Origin: Cycas panzhihuaensis
Lineage: Eukaryota > Cycadophyta
NCBI GenBank assembly: GCA_023213395.1
Contig: CM041465.1
Location: 18,414,001 to 18,478,000 of the forward strand
DNA length: 64,000 nucleotides
Reading direction: 5' to 3'
In this document: positions 35,869 through 49,299 of the stretch, in pieces
Layout: every line of letters starts with the position of its first letter
Position numbering within the stretch: the stretch's first letter is position 1
The notes under the pieces: model-generated
Database searches by the model: none
What the model was told of the DNA's origin: nothing
The model's input: only the letters and a program-made list of their open reading frames with translations
Made by a program: the position numbers and the translations under genes

Positions 35869-38800
35869 AGTACAACACAATATAATGCAAAGAAATGAGA
35901 TATCCTTTAACTCTTTTCTTTTTCTCTTTTGTTAATAAAAATATTTTTCATTTGTAAATAAAAATAAACTTATATGTAAGGAAAAGAAGAGGAAAGTAGC
36001 AATCAATATCACACAAGTTAATTACTCTTTCCTACCTTTTTCTTTTCAAATGATACTATAAAATAAAAGAGTGATTTTGAGCTTTTTTATTTTAAGAAAA
36101 GAAATCTACAAAGGGGGAGTTTTAGGAAGAATACTTGGAAATAAGTGCTATGTATTTATTAAAAACTTTCACTAATAAAAAATCCAGTGATACTCTAATT
36201 TGCCAATAAACTTAAAACCACATTAAAAAACATGCATGTAATGATATATTTCTTAGGGAAAATCCAATAATAATTTTGCTTGTTGGATAGATCTATGACT
36301 AAAAAATGTTTTACAAGAGACTCAAAATATTAAAAATTATTTTCAAAACAAATTTTTTAATGTGTACCTTTCAGTGTTATCTAGTAAAAATTGGGTAGTA
36401 TGTTGGCTATATAATAAGCACTTTTCCTTTTGGTGGAAGAATAAATGGAGAAATTGGAGGTGTCAAATGACTCCAAACACCTCCAAATCTACATATAAGC
36501 AAACTATAATTCTACACCACCTATCAAGTTAGTAATATAGAATCTTGAAATTTTACCACTAAAATGCTACTAACTTAAAGAAAAAAGTGAAACTTTAAAG
36601 AACATAATGAAATGATATAAAGTAGCTTAAGAAATGGTGATGGTGCCACTAATATCTAAGCTTTAAAAAATTATATTAGGCCTTCATTCCTTTTATAAGA
36701 AACTTGCATAATGAGGATATCAAACATGTAATAGATATGATAAAAACTAAGAAAGAAGGGAGTATAAACCATTCAAGAGTAAATAAATCCAATAATAGTT
36801 ATAAAAGAGTGGGGATTATCAATAATGTTGGGGTGATACCCCACATCTTAGTGAGGGATGATGCTAATGACAAATAACTTCAATAGAAGAGAGACTCATC
36901 CACTATTAGTCTTTAATATCTAATCCAAATGAAAGTTAATAAGCAAATATATTGGCAAAGGATTGCTATAAAACTTTTGGCAGTATTTCAATAGCATAAC
37001 AATGTATTTTTTAATCTCCCTTCCTATTAAAAAAATTGGGGCATTTATATAATTCAAGCTAGTAGGAAAATGGTATTTGGAGCCATGGCTTTTGTGAAAC
37101 CATGGGCCCAAACCATAGAAAAATTACCAACAGATCTAATGCATTGAAAATAGAATACAACAGAAAAAATTAAGCCTTATGAAAGAAAAAGCACCTTCCC
37201 TTGAGATCTTTTAGACTATTGAGGCTAAGAAAAGTTATTTAGAGTATTAATTATGTTTGAAAATGCATGTTTCCTATTTTCGAGCCATGCATAAGTGTAC
37301 TATAAAGTTTGCAACAATACCAGAAAGTTTATATTTTTATAGTATTATGGTAAACTTTGCAATACCACAAAGTTCACTAATGACAAAACTAGTAGTGGGA
37401 CAAATAATTTCCAACATAAGATAGGCTAAAATCATGGTTGGATAGGCATGCATCATAGTGGAACAAGGGAAAATATAAACAAAATAAATATTTTCATCAA
37501 TAAGAAAACCCAAAAGAAAAAGACAAGCATAGAATCACTACAAATAGGGAAAAAAGAAGATACAAAGACTATCCACAAAGGTACTAAGGGGCCATTATGT
37601 TATCTTATTAAGCTTTATGGTTAACCTTTTAGAGCCACTAACCATAGTCAAAATTATTATAGGGCAAAAATATACTTATATGTTGATTAAAATAATAATC
37701 ACATATTAGCACATGCTAATGAAAAGAACTACGCTAATCCAAATTGAAATAAAGAGCTAGAAGAATGTATCATTACTTACCTATCAATGAGATGAATGGG
37801 TACTTACTAGATTCTAGGAAACAATAAGGAGTTTAGAAAGGGACACAAATAGAGATATAATACAAAGGATTATAGAGAGATATTAGATTAAGAGGGAATG
37901 TTGTAGCTTGAGAGAGTCACTTAGATGTAATAAAGGGATAAGAGGGTATATAGGAGGTCTAACTAGAAAAAAGTGAGAGATAAGGCATTAAGGGTATGAT
38001 AAATGTTCCATATAGGTGAAGATGTTTTACCAAAGATATAAAATATTTAAAGGGTGATTAGAGGTTAACATGAGATAATATGATGATCTCACTACTCATA
38101 TATGTAGTTTAATAGCAAAAACTTTGGTCTAATACTAGGTATAATGACCCACCTCTTCACAAAGCATGATTCTTGCAATCTCTAAACTACTTAAGCTCAT
38201 TAAAAAAATACTTAGTGAAATAACAAGAATAATGAGCAACATGTGATGCTCATAGTATAGACAAAATATCTTATGAAATATGCACAATATATAAAGTTAT
38301 ATATAGGTTGATAATATATATACTATTACTCACACATATGGTAGTTCAATAAAGAGTGATTATTCATCATTTAAACTCCATCACATAGGATCAAAATCAT
38401 CCATAAATGAGATAGGAAAGTTTATATTTTATGAAGAAAAAAACCAAATTACTTTAAAAAATTCTCTACTATCCAACTATAATCTCCCCCAAGAGTCTAC
38501 CCTCATATTGAGGCATGCAAAATGAACAAAGAACTTATATTTATTAGTCTTAAGCTCACATTCCTAAGTTATAATATGCAAGCAACCAACCCATAAATAA
38601 TCATGTAGGTAACTAATAAAATCTAAAGTCCTATGACTTAGTAAATCACTATAAAAATGCATAAAACATTATAAGTTAAGAGATCCCACCATGATAACAT
38701 TATTAGAAAAACAAACAACTCAGGATTCCTAAGAACAATATGATATCATGAGATACCTTTAATATAAATCAATAGTCACATGATGATAACTTCATTATGA

Positions 38801-38962
38801 ACTTAACTAATTTTACATCACACCCATTACATCCTTATATAGTACGTTATGGGCATATGTGGACAACATTTACCTCACTTACAACTAATCATATTTGGCC
38901 TCTTATACAACCTATCACTTATGACCTTTTACATGACCAATTATATTTATTTATATAAATGT
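35869..38962. other. Unassigned AT-rich non-coding DNA
   Basis: 3.1 kb with no coding match in any frame. It is probably LTR or leader of old copia elements: on the minus strand, GGGGGAGAT at 38485-38493 looks like a copia polypurine tract, and 37640-38480 could be the LTR it served. A repeated 'AAAAATTG/ATATAATA' texture only. Nothing else seen. Confidence 0.5.
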
Positions 38963-40212
38963 GTATTACTTTCTAATAATCCCTCCATAATGCATATTTG
39001 AGTAAACTCCAAGGCTTTCTCTATGTTGGCAATGTTTGTTCTTTGGCAATGCCTTGGTAAGAATATTTGCAACTTGGTCTTCGATCTTACAATGATGAAG
39101 TTCAATCTATTTTTATTGAATTAATTATTTGATGTAGTGATGCTTAATTTTAATGTGTTTTGTTTTACTCTTTATAACTAGATTCTTTATCATTTGAATT
39201 ATATTATGATTATCAAGTAGATAATTGTTGGTTCATTTTGAGGTTATTGTAAGTCTTATAGTATCCTTTGGATCTAAATTATTTCTTAACTTATTACTTT
39301 AACTACTTTATATTTTGGTTTAATTATAGATAATAAAACTATAGGTTGCTTCTTTATGTTCCATGTACCTAAAGTTGAACCAATGTTGAATACATATCCA
39401 AAAATTAATTTCCTATCTTCAACATCAATATAACCAACTAATCTACATTCATATGATGGAGTATATTGCAATCCATAAATTAACATTCTTTTAATATATC
39501 TAAGAATTCCCTTTGTTGTAGTCTATTATTCTCAGTTAGGATCTAACATGAATTTGGAAGTTAAAATAACCATATATGATATATCTAATCAAGTATTTAT
39601 TAAATATATTAGATTTCTTATTAATTAATGATATAGAGTAAAATCAAATGGAACATAGTCTTTATTTTTACTTAAATTCAACCCAACTTCAATAGGTGTA
39701 GAGTTTGAGTTATAATATTTATGTTGAACTTATTCAATATATCCATAGTATATTTACTTTCTAAGATGTGAATGCCACTTTTACTTTGCTAAATCTCAAT
39801 AACTAGAAAGTAATACGATTGTACTAAGTCTATCATCTTGAAATTTGAATTCATATCCTTCTTAAATTCTTAAAATATCTCATCATTATTTCTTGTATAG
39901 ATGAGATCATCGATATAAAGGAAAATTATTGAAATTGTAGTACCTCTAGTCTTCACATATAGATTGGATTCTAGTAAACTTTTCATATGTCCTTTATCCT
40001 AAAAACTCTTATCAAGTCTAGAATACTAAGATCTAAGAGCTTATTGTAATCCATACAAGGCTTTCTTTAATTTGCACACTAAATGTTTATGTCCTTCAAC
40101 TTCAAAACCTTAAGATTAAGAAGCATAAATTTTCTTATCAATATATCTATTAAAAAATATTGACTTTGTATCCATTTGATATATAGTCCATCCTTGATGA
40201 ATAACTTGATAG
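38963..40212 (-). pseudogene. Copia C RT end and RNase H relic
   Basis: Minus-strand copia pol, heavily stopped. It begins inside RT ('YQMDTKSIFFNRYIDKKIYA' at about 40120-40185), with 'HKHLVCKLKKALYGLQ' following. RNase H is clearest at 39286-39486: 'LVGYIDVEDRKLIFGYVFNIGS' and 'WNIKKQPIVLLSIIKPKYKVV' (the usual 'SSTEAEY' is changed). C-terminus 'IAKEQTLPT' at about 39030-39060. Gag, protease, integrase and the RT start are missing. Confidence 0.87.
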
Positions 40213-40220
40213 AGCTACCA
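40213..40220 (-). other. Damaged primer binding site of copia C
   Basis: Minus strand TGGTAGCT, which fits TGGTATCAGAGCT with five bases lost, directly after the LTR end. Tentative. Confidence 0.4.
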
Positions 40221-40709
40221 TATTAGAATTTAGAATAATATGTTATGATGTAATGAGTATAATACAGTGGTAATATAATAAGAGTATATAATAATAGAAT
40301 TACCTCATGAGAAATATACATATATAAAACAAGAAACATAAATCATAAAATAAATAATAGATAAAACATCCACCATAAGAGAGATCATAGATTTATACAT
40401 GGAAACTCAATGTGGAAAAAAACATGCAAGAAGGTAGAGTTAGGAGCTCCTCTTAGATATCAAAATGAATACATTTCTAGATCTTAGACCTTCCTTAAGT
40501 TTTCAAGTGGTATGTGTATATATTTATAGTAAACGTCACCTCATGAATAGTATATTATTTCTCTTGAGTTGTTTCATCATCCAATATTATATTTAAATGG
40601 ATATATATACATATCACATCTCTTAATGTATCTAGTGAGTGGTTTTATGTATGTGTCCATATCATTAATATTAAAAATTATATATGTGATAATATCACAT
40701 ATTCTAACA
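40221..40709 (-). repeat. Copia C LTR
   Basis: 489 bases; minus strand starts TGTTAGAATATGTGATA and ends ATTCTAATA (from TATTCTAACA type). Its right flank on the minus strand is ATTAAGGGGAAA (40710-40721), which looks like a polypurine tract; its left flank looks like a primer site followed by RT. So it has features of both a 3' and a 5' LTR. Confidence 0.65.
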
Positions 40710-40720
40710 TTTCCCCTTAA

Positions 40721-41102
40721 TGTTTATATTAAATTAATATTCATATGAGGATGGATTAGTATATGGATGAATTGATATATGAGTCATCAAGAATGATGAC
40801 ATGAGTCATAAGAGTTACTGGACTTGTAGTATATATCATGGGAGTTATTAAGGTCTTAAATGGTGATAATATGAGTATCAGTCAGTTATGTATTCTTTAA
40901 TGGATCGTTATTAAATCAAAATCATATATTAAGATGTACCATATGTGTTTTGGATGATGATGGAGAGGTCATTTCTAAATGAATGAAATTAAAAGGTTAT
41001 GGGCAGACCAATTTTACCTAGTAATTTCTCTTTTATCTTTCTAATGAATTCATGTATCTTTGTTGATTTTGGTTCTATGTTCAACCCCTTAAATCTTATA
41101 AT
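40721..41102 (+). repeat. Possible 5' LTR of copia H
   Basis: From TGTTTATATT at 40721 to just before the primer binding site. It is placed by its position between copia C and the PBS. No second copy is in the window, so limits are unproven. Confidence 0.35.
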
Positions 41103-41114
41103 TGGTACTAGAGC
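41103..41114 (+). other. Copia H primer binding site
   Basis: TGGTACTAGAGC, two bases from the tRNA-iMet type TGGTATCAGAGC, in the usual context ATCTTATAAT-TGG. Confidence 0.65.
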
Positions 41115-42879
41115 AAGTTCCCATAGGTTGTTGATTAAGTTATCAACCATTGATGTGAGGAGCCATTCAAGGTTTATAAGCATGTTGTATTGATTCTTAA
41201 ATTATGAAGAGACTATTGAATTAGTAGAGTACCTTCTACATTTCCCTATTATTGGCTTAAGTGTTTATTTATGGTCATAAGTTGTAGACACCTTAGCCAA
41301 AGGTGGCCTCAAAACAATACTATTAAACATCCATATTCTAGCTTGGTTTTCATTCCAACGCCTAAGATGGTATGAACATAGTTAATAGTGATCCATTGGT
41401 AAAATATGATTCCTTAGCTGATTCCTATGGAAAAGTGGTTTTTGTTGGCATCAATTGTATTATACCTCATCTTATTCATGGATTGATTATCTCCATTTAA
41501 AAGAAGTAGCATGAAATTAGGGTCTCACTCATAGGTGGTTTTTTTAGAACAAGACCAAGTACGATCAAAGTAATTTCAAGGGCTTTAAATAAATCCTAAT
41601 ATATAATTACTATTTATGTCCTATAAGAAAATTGATATCTTTAAGAATGATATTAAAGGTATTTTAGCTATAGAGGGCAAGAATAGATTACCATATCTAA
41701 CATATCTCAAGGAATCTATTACATGCTAAAAAGCTCATATTATAAAGTTATTCTTTAGTTATAATAAAATTAAACCAAAAAGAGGTCTATTGTAGTTATT
41801 TAAATTTATTTACAACTAGCTCATATTCAAGGATCTACTATTTTTTATGCCCATCTAATGATTGTACCATTTTTTATGCATGAAGCTCTAATGGACCAGT
41901 GGAAGTACTATGGAGGATTAATTAATTAACCAACTACATTCAATAACACCTTGCGACCTATCCTTTGTTACATCCAAAATGACCTACAAAATATAGGAAT
42001 ATACTTTTGACTCCATTGAAGTAGAAGAAAATACACATCAGTATATATCCTAAGGTTCTGTGTAAGCATTCAAGATCCAAAGGCAATATTCTCTCTACTA
42101 CAACTTTTAACAATATTATTGCTACATATAATTCTATTTATAATTGAGTACATGGTTCTAAAATATGTAGGATGATAGTAGAATAAACTATATAATGTGC
42201 TCCTAGTATACACTTTGTTAGATCTCTACAGACCACAAATAAGTCCATACATATGAGTGTAGGTTATCATGAGCTTATAAGCATAGATGTGATTCTCTTC
42301 AAATAGGTGATTAATACATAGACTCCCAAATTATAATCTACATGTATTGGATACAGAGAAGTGTGGTGAGGAATGAAGATTGCATAGAATAATTCACCAT
42401 CTTTGATAAAGCCAAATCATCAAAGGATTTGAATTAAATTGAGCAAATAATATATAATTTAATTGATGCATAGAGATAAAATTTGCCATAAAAATACTTT
42501 GGATAAAATTATTTTTAATCTTTATAATTTTCAAAAATATTAAAATGTTTTTTATTTATTTTTAAGGTATAGAGCCCACACTCTCATATTAGCCTTAGTT
42601 CATATGTGTTAAGAAGGTCTAAGTTGTTTATTGAATCAACATAAGGTCATTTTCTAAAATAGAGGACACTTTCTTATAGTATTTTTTTGTGTTCCTTATA
42701 ACTAGTGCAGTTGTATGGGCTAATTCTAGCTCCCTGTGTGGTGTTTGATGCATTAAAATGATTTGTTAGCACTTTATGTAGTGACTAAGGGATCTATTAT
42801 TAATTATGGTTAATAAAATAAGTGTATGCTATCATAGGGCTATCTAACACCTAGTAATTCTTTTTATTTTTTGTTATTT
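41115..42879 (+). pseudogene. Copia H gag region, not recognisable in detail
   Basis: By position, between the primer binding site and the protease/integrase of H, this should hold gag. All frames are full of stops and I could identify no conserved motif with confidence. It may also contain other insertions. Confidence 0.35.
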
Positions 42880-44611
42880 TGTTGTATTTTGTATTCAATA
42901 TAGGTAGAAAATACTTGCTTTATGGCTCTAATTAGTTGTCTCAAATTTCTTATCTATTACATATTAATGAATAGAATGAAAGGAGATCCAATGATGTGTG
43001 GTACATTGATTTATGTCCCCCAAGATATATGATAGGTAGATTGGATTAGTTTAGGCATATGTGAGAATCCATAGGCCATATAATCATTTTAGGTGATAAA
43101 AATGTACTAACTATCAAAGGCATAGGAGAATTCCCTATAATTACTCTTGATTGTAGTGATTACTATATGGAGAATGTATTATATATACCAAGTCTAAAAA
43201 TGAATCTGATCTCTGCTAGATAAATTGAGGACAATGGGATAAGTGTTTTCTTTAAAGATGAGAATTCCTTCATAAATGATTGAGAAGGAAAGACAATCAT
43301 AGAAGGTGTAATAGATAATCATCATTATAGCCTCTTAGGCAAGTCTATAAACCAAAGAGCTTATTTAACCATTGACATGATTTATAAGATTCAACTATGG
43401 CATGAAAGATTTGGATATTTACATTTCCTTGGCCTTTAGTTAATGAATAAATTAAATATAATACATGGTCACCTAAAATTTAAGGCAAAAAAGGATAGTT
43501 GTGAACCTTGTATATTTAGGAAGTGGCATATGTAAATATGTAAACATTCTCAAAAGAAAAGGCTTAGAGAGAAACTAAAAAATTAACCTCGATCCACTCT
43601 AATATCTTTGGTCTTATTCTAACCACTTTGCTTGGAGGAGTAAGGTATTTTCTAACTTTTATTGATGACTTGTCAAGAAAAGTGTGGGTTTATCCATTAA
43701 GAAAAAGTCTCAGACATTTGATATTATAAGGAATTCAAAGAAAAAGTGGAGAACAAAATTGGATAAATAATCAAAATGCTCAGATCAAACAATGGAGGAA
43801 AGTACACTTCCAAAGAATTTATCTATTTTTATAAAAATCATGGCATAAAAAAATAATTAACAATAGCATATACTCCTTAGTAGAATGGAATAACTAAGAG
43901 AATTAATAAAATAATGGTTAACAAAGTTAAGTTAATGATGAAAGCCAAGAATCTTTAAAAAATATTTTGGGAAAAAGTAGTATATACAGTAGCTTACCTA
44001 ATAAATATGAGCATCACTAAAGTTGTAAGGAATAAAACACCTAAAGAAGTATAGTTTAGTCATAAGATAATAATTAGCCATCTCCAAATATTTAGAAGAA
44101 TTATATATGTGTGTGTGTGTGTGTGTTTGTGTGTGTGTTCCAAAGGAGCAATGTCAAAAGTTTGATGATAAAAGTTCCAAGTACATTCTTATTGGTTATA
44201 ATAAAGAAATCTAAGCTTACAAGGTGTATGAATTGACATTAGCAAAGGTGATTACTACTTGGGATATTATCTTTGAAGAAGAATAAGCTTCAAATCAAAA
44301 TTAAGAATAGAATACTCTAAAGATCTAGCAAGACAAAGGGAAGTAGATCAAGAAATAATTAAAATGAGTTCTTTGAGACAACAATTTATTGAGCCTAAAA
44401 CAGGCCAAAAAAGGAGAAAATTAAGGAGGAGAAATTTGAAGTCACTCTAAAAACACAATTAGAAACTGAGATTGGCCCATCTATTAAAAATTTTCCTAAA
44501 TGGTATTTGAAAACTATGGTTGAAGCTTAATTACCTAAGATAAAAGGGAAACATAAATAAAAAAATGAGACTAGATATAATTAATTTTTCTTTAATAGTA
44601 TATGTATTAAA
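42880..44611 (+). pseudogene. Copia H protease end and integrase
   Basis: 'KGIGEFPIITLDCSDYYMENVLYIPSLKMNLIS' region at 43118-43215, then GAG-pre-integrase 'LWHERFGYLHF' (about 43395-43430) and 'SCEPCIFRKWH' (Cys pair near 43500). The core: 'VRYFLTFIDDLSRKVWVYPL' (43641-43700), 'LRSNNGGKYTSKEF' (about 43778-43820) and 'NGITKRINKIM' (about 43887-43918). Catalytic Asp and Glu of the second and third positions read Asn and Lys, so the integrase is dead. The frame runs to 44611, where E5 enters with target duplication TTAAA. Confidence 0.88.
44109..44138. repeat. (GT)n microsatellite
   Basis: About 15 GT units with one TT interruption inside the copia H pol relic, after integrase. Confidence 0.95.
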
Positions 44612-44991
44612 TGAAGGATCGTAAAATGATGGATACAGGGTAGAGCATAATCAAATAATCAAAAAATTATTGCATAAACACATAAGCCTTTGCATTCAAT
44701 CTATCTTTTAATAAGTACATAACAAATCTCTAAATGTAGGTGGTGTCTAGAGACACCAAGGTTTCACACCCCTCCAAATATATAATTTGGGGGAGGAGGG
44801 AAACTCCTCAACCCTAGAATTTAAATAATAATAAAATATTACATAACTTAACTCAAATCAACTTAAATTAACTTCAACATTACCTTATACTTACCTTCAC
44901 ATGTGAGTACCCACATGTGTAAATTGGTGGGAGTGGGGTGTGCACTCATGTGTGAAAGGTGGGAGTGGGGTGATGATCATTAACCCCAACA
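44612..44991 (-). repeat. E5 3' LTR
   Basis: 380 bases; minus strand starts TGTTGGGGTTAATGATCATC. It has inverted short words around CACATGTG (44900-44925). Confidence 0.92.
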
Positions 44992-45001
44992 TTCTCCCCC
45001 T
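44992..45001 (-). other. E5 polypurine tract
   Basis: Minus strand AAGGGGGAGAA-type run immediately before the 3' LTR. Confidence 0.88.
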
Positions 45002-45480
45002 TAATGGTCATCACAAATAACTTTGTCTTCTCTTTAAACTTGTGAAATTTAAACTTGAAAAAAACTTTGAAAATATGTCTTTTAGGTTGATCACTACTAA
45101 CTTGCCTCATCCTTTTAGTAATATGTGTCATTTTACCATTGAGTGGTTCAAAAAATCTCCAAGTAAATATAGTTTAAATTAAATGAAGATGAATGGTTGT
45201 AACTCTAACTTTATTAACTAAAACTTTGACTTTGACTTTTGAAATCTTTGTGTTGTGAGTAACTATCATATTATCAAATTTCTCCCACTCAAATGGAGGA
45301 TCAACTTCTTATACAATAAGATGATCATGCATTTGACTTGAATTTTCCTCCTTGGTCTTTTCATCATAATCCACCTGCTCTGGTACATGTCTCACATGCT
45401 CAATAATATCAATGTTAAATTCATTTACATTAAGGGTATCTCCCCCATAAGTAGAAATAAAGATGTACTATATGGATTTA
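45002..45480 (-). pseudogene. E5 pol C-terminal remnant
   Basis: Two open pieces: 'NVNEFNIDIIEHVRHVPEQVDYDEKTKEEN' (about 45340-45430) and a 61-codon piece at 44946-45131 ending 'KFKFHKFKEKTKLFVMTIKGE'. The latter aligns with the C-terminus of copia A/B RNase H ('KIKFHKFRDKLEV') and stops right before the polypurine tract, as copia pol does. The upstream piece I do not recognise. Confidence 0.6.
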
Positions 45481-47820
45481 GAAGTTGTCAGTTCAAAAAC
45501 TTTAGAGAAAACATTATCATCTATAGTGCAAAATAATATCCCTAAGACTTCATTGTCTTTTTTAAAGTTTTCTTTAATATTAAGATCATATTCATTTTGT
45601 AGGTAACTCCAAAGATTATTTATAATAAAATAATTTTTCATTCCTTTATGCCATTGTGAAAAATTATGGCCATCAAATATACAGAATTATATCTTGTTTA
45701 GATTGATTGTCATTTGATAGAAAACTTTAGAACATGAAAAATATGGTTTACAAATGAACTTTTTGTACTTCTTAACAAACTATGTGCCTTTATAAGGAAT
45801 CAAAGAACTCAATAAATCAATGAACTTAAAATATATAACTTGAAATATACTCTTTGAAAGAAATATGCAAGTAATCACTTTAAAAAATGTAATGCCCTTG
45901 AAAGTAAATTGCATTACCAATTAGATGCCACTTTTATAAGTACAATAAGTAAATGATCTTTACAACAAGGATGAATAAAAAAAGCTTTCAATATGCGTAT
46001 GCCTTTTGAATAAATTAATGACCTTATATGATATAATTTCAGATAAAATTTTAAATATAATGAATATATATGAGAAATTTTTGAATGTAATAAAGAACAT
46101 TTTAAATATGCAAATCTGAAATAAAATTTTGATGATAAATAATAAAAAAATTCTAAGTTTTTTTTTTTTTTCAAACAAATAATCACTTAACTTGAGTAAT
46201 GAATGACTTTCTTTTTCAATACAAGAAATCATTTTGCCTTGATGAAGATATATAATGCTAAAAATCTGAAATATATATATGTATATTTTTACTTTAAAAA
46301 TATAAAAGATATGAAGAAGAAACTGAAACAAAACAAATTGTACTCATTTTATATTGTAGGTCCACTTGGCTTGTTACTTGTTTGAGATGTATATAAATAA
46401 TTTCTACTACAAATTAGCTTAAGAGAAGTTATATGAAATTAAAATGAAGTGTCAAACATGTATTATAAGTGATCAATAAGAAATAAAATAAAGTACTCCT
46501 TAAAAAACTTTTAGAAGATAAGCTTGTTGGGATATCTTGATTGCTCAAGTTGAGTAGCTTCAAAGTTGTACTAAACAATATTAGAATAAGGTGAGATTAC
46601 ACCAATTTAAAGATCAATGAAATATCTATTAAAAAAAAATGACCGTTTTGAAAACGGGTTCCTGCAAGTCAATATTTTAATATACTAAAGATGTAGTCCT
46701 CCTTTTAAGGCTCAATGGGAGCTTAGGGCTTAAAATATTATGAAATGCTAGTAAAAAACTTTTAGAACAATGTAAAATGATAAAATATAGTGTATAGATT
46801 TGCTTAATATACTTTTGAGTTAAAAACTTTGAGAGATAATGTATAAAAAATGTGCAATAATGGAAAATTAGAAATTGTTATGTACCTCAACTTTGAGGGC
46901 TTACATCGCTTACAAAATAGACTCAAAATGCAATAAAAATAACTTAAAATTATATATCTCTAAAAAATATTTCACTAGAATCAGATGGTACTCAGTTCTG
47001 AGCTATGAAGCTAAAGATATTAAAGAAACCGTAAAAGGTGTCCTGCCAAGGTTAATCAGATAGGCAGCAAAAGAAGGTCAACTTTGACCTATTCAAACCT
47101 ATAAAATAATGAGTCAAATCAAGTAGAAAATACCTTCAGACAGTAGTGATATGAATCAAGATTTCAATAAATCTTACAGTTTTGAAATCTAATTTCTAAT
47201 TGAGGAGATATAACTAAGAATGTAAGTAGTATTTTTTATGTAAATATGGTAAAAAACACTAAAGTGTCACTTTCATTGATTAAAATAATGATTAAAAAAA
47301 TGCTAAAAAATAAACTAAGTAAATAGTGATAAAGTTACTAAAAATAAATTACTATAGAGTAGATCTAGGTAAAAAATAATCTTTTTGTGATAAAATATAA
47401 CTTGATAAAAAAGGGATTTTGTGAAAATAATTTAAAAGGCTTTGAAAATAAATGATTGACTTTAAACTAATTAAACTAAGTCAAATCAGCTCTAAATATG
47501 GCAAATAACTAGTCCAAATTATACTTCAGAAAATTCTAGATGCAATGGAACTAGTTTTATTAGAAATTGATACTCCAATGAAGAGTTATAGAAAAAAAAT
47601 AGCCAGGTACCCTATGTTTTAATGAAAAAATTAAAAAAATAAAAAGGAAAATAGTTATAAAGTTTATAAAGCCCCTTTTTGCAATAAGCTAACAGTCACG
47701 AGAGAATGAATATGACTAAGGGATAAATGTCAAAGGGGGCTTGGACCTTTTAAGAACACGGAACTCAAAATATATTCAATTTAATTTTATTAATTTAAAC
47801 TTTATATAAAATAAAAAATA
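45481..47820 (-). other. E5 interior, AT-rich, unrecognised
   Basis: 2.3 kb of very AT-rich sequence with no conserved coding. Short Ile/Lys/Tyr-rich open stretches (45914-46331) are what such composition gives by chance. A 7-base perfect inverted repeat CCGTTTT/AAAACGG lies at 46643-46657. Confidence 0.6.
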
Positions 47821-48660
47821 AAAAATAAATAAAACGTAATACAATATGTCGTCGCCATCATGCTACCGCTGCGATATGTTGTCACTGCCATGCTGGTGTT
47901 GTGTCATTTTTGAGCCTGTTTGACTGAATCAACCTTGAATGAGGCAATATAACCTGAATTACAATCCTCCAAGGAGAGGATATAGTGGATATTTGGCCAA
48001 TCTAATGACAAATGGCAGCTATGGAAATCGCTCCGCCTGTTAGCATAGAAGAGTAGATTGTTAGACTACATTCCCAGGTTTCCAAATTGGACCAAATCAG
48101 CGAGAATAAAAAGAAAGGGTTTATCTGATTGGTTGCATGTTTTCTCAGTAGCGAAGAAGAGTAAATCAAATGGGAGAAAATCAAGACTCCCATGGACGAA
48201 GTTGTGGTTCTGCACAAGGCTTTAGCCACTATAAGCAAAGATTGGTTATTGAAGTTTAAAATGACTTGACCTTTTTGGATCTAATTATGAATAAGATCTA
48301 CTCAAAAGAGCTGCTCAAGTGGATTTAGTTAATAATAGTCCAAATAGAAAAGCAGGCTTCAAACCAAATGCATATGTCAATCAATATGTTCTTGGCAATA
48401 TGGCTACATCAGTAGCTATAAATCTAACAGTCAAAGTTATGAAGAAAATAAATGGAGAGTTTAATAAAAAAACTAAAAATTAGAGAAAAGATAATTAAAG
48501 GAATCAAAGGGATAGATTCATTTAGGACATAGTAATCAAAGGTATAATAGCTTTATTTTTCCTCTACATGCAAACCATGCAGCAGCTTATAAAAGAGAGA
48601 TCTGGCTCATCAGATCTCACCACCACACGGGCTTTCGAGGCCTATATTCAAATGGAGTAA
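47821..48660. other. E5 interior, less AT-rich block of unknown origin
   Basis: Stands out from its AT-rich surroundings by CG-containing words (47850-47900) and by fairly long open frames in both directions (minus 48002-48238; plus about 48290-48470, 'LLKRAAQVDLVNNSPNRKAGF...'). It also has TTATAAAAG at 48587-48595 and an 8-base inverted repeat GAGATCTG/CAGATCTC at 48597-48618. No family recognised. It could be a captured host fragment or old element sequence. Confidence 0.4.
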
Positions 48661-48678
48661 ATGTAAAATATAATGGAG

Positions 48679-48858
<180 letters not shown>

Positions 48859-49299
48859 CATAAAAGACCTAGATCTCCCTCTAGAGGAGTATTGTGTTTT
48901 GGCTATATTTTTCCTTAAATTTGAATGATTAGTCTGTACCTTATGAATATGAGAGAGTATCCTAATATGGAGAATTAAGGCAAGAACCGGATCTTTTAAA
49001 TATATTGATGAAAATATATCAAATAAATAAGAAGTATATATATTTGTATCTGAAATCTTTCAAATAGACTAGAGAAAATATATCAAAGAACCAAGAAACA
49101 TATATGTTTATATCTGAATAAAAATAGAAAGAACCTGGTAAATGCAGTTATGATAGATTTGCAGAAGATGGACTTCAAAACATGAATACTTCTTCCACAA
49201 TGGTTGATACTTCAAATAAATTTCTCTTGTAGATAGATGGGTTGTAGTATAACTTCTCCAAGAAACTTGTTAGGCTAAATATACACCGAATATTTCACA

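Noticed and set aside
46643-46657. Perfect short palindrome as a terminator or regulatory hairpin
   Set aside because: Seven-base arms in AT-rich plant DNA are expected by chance and no transcript context supports a role.
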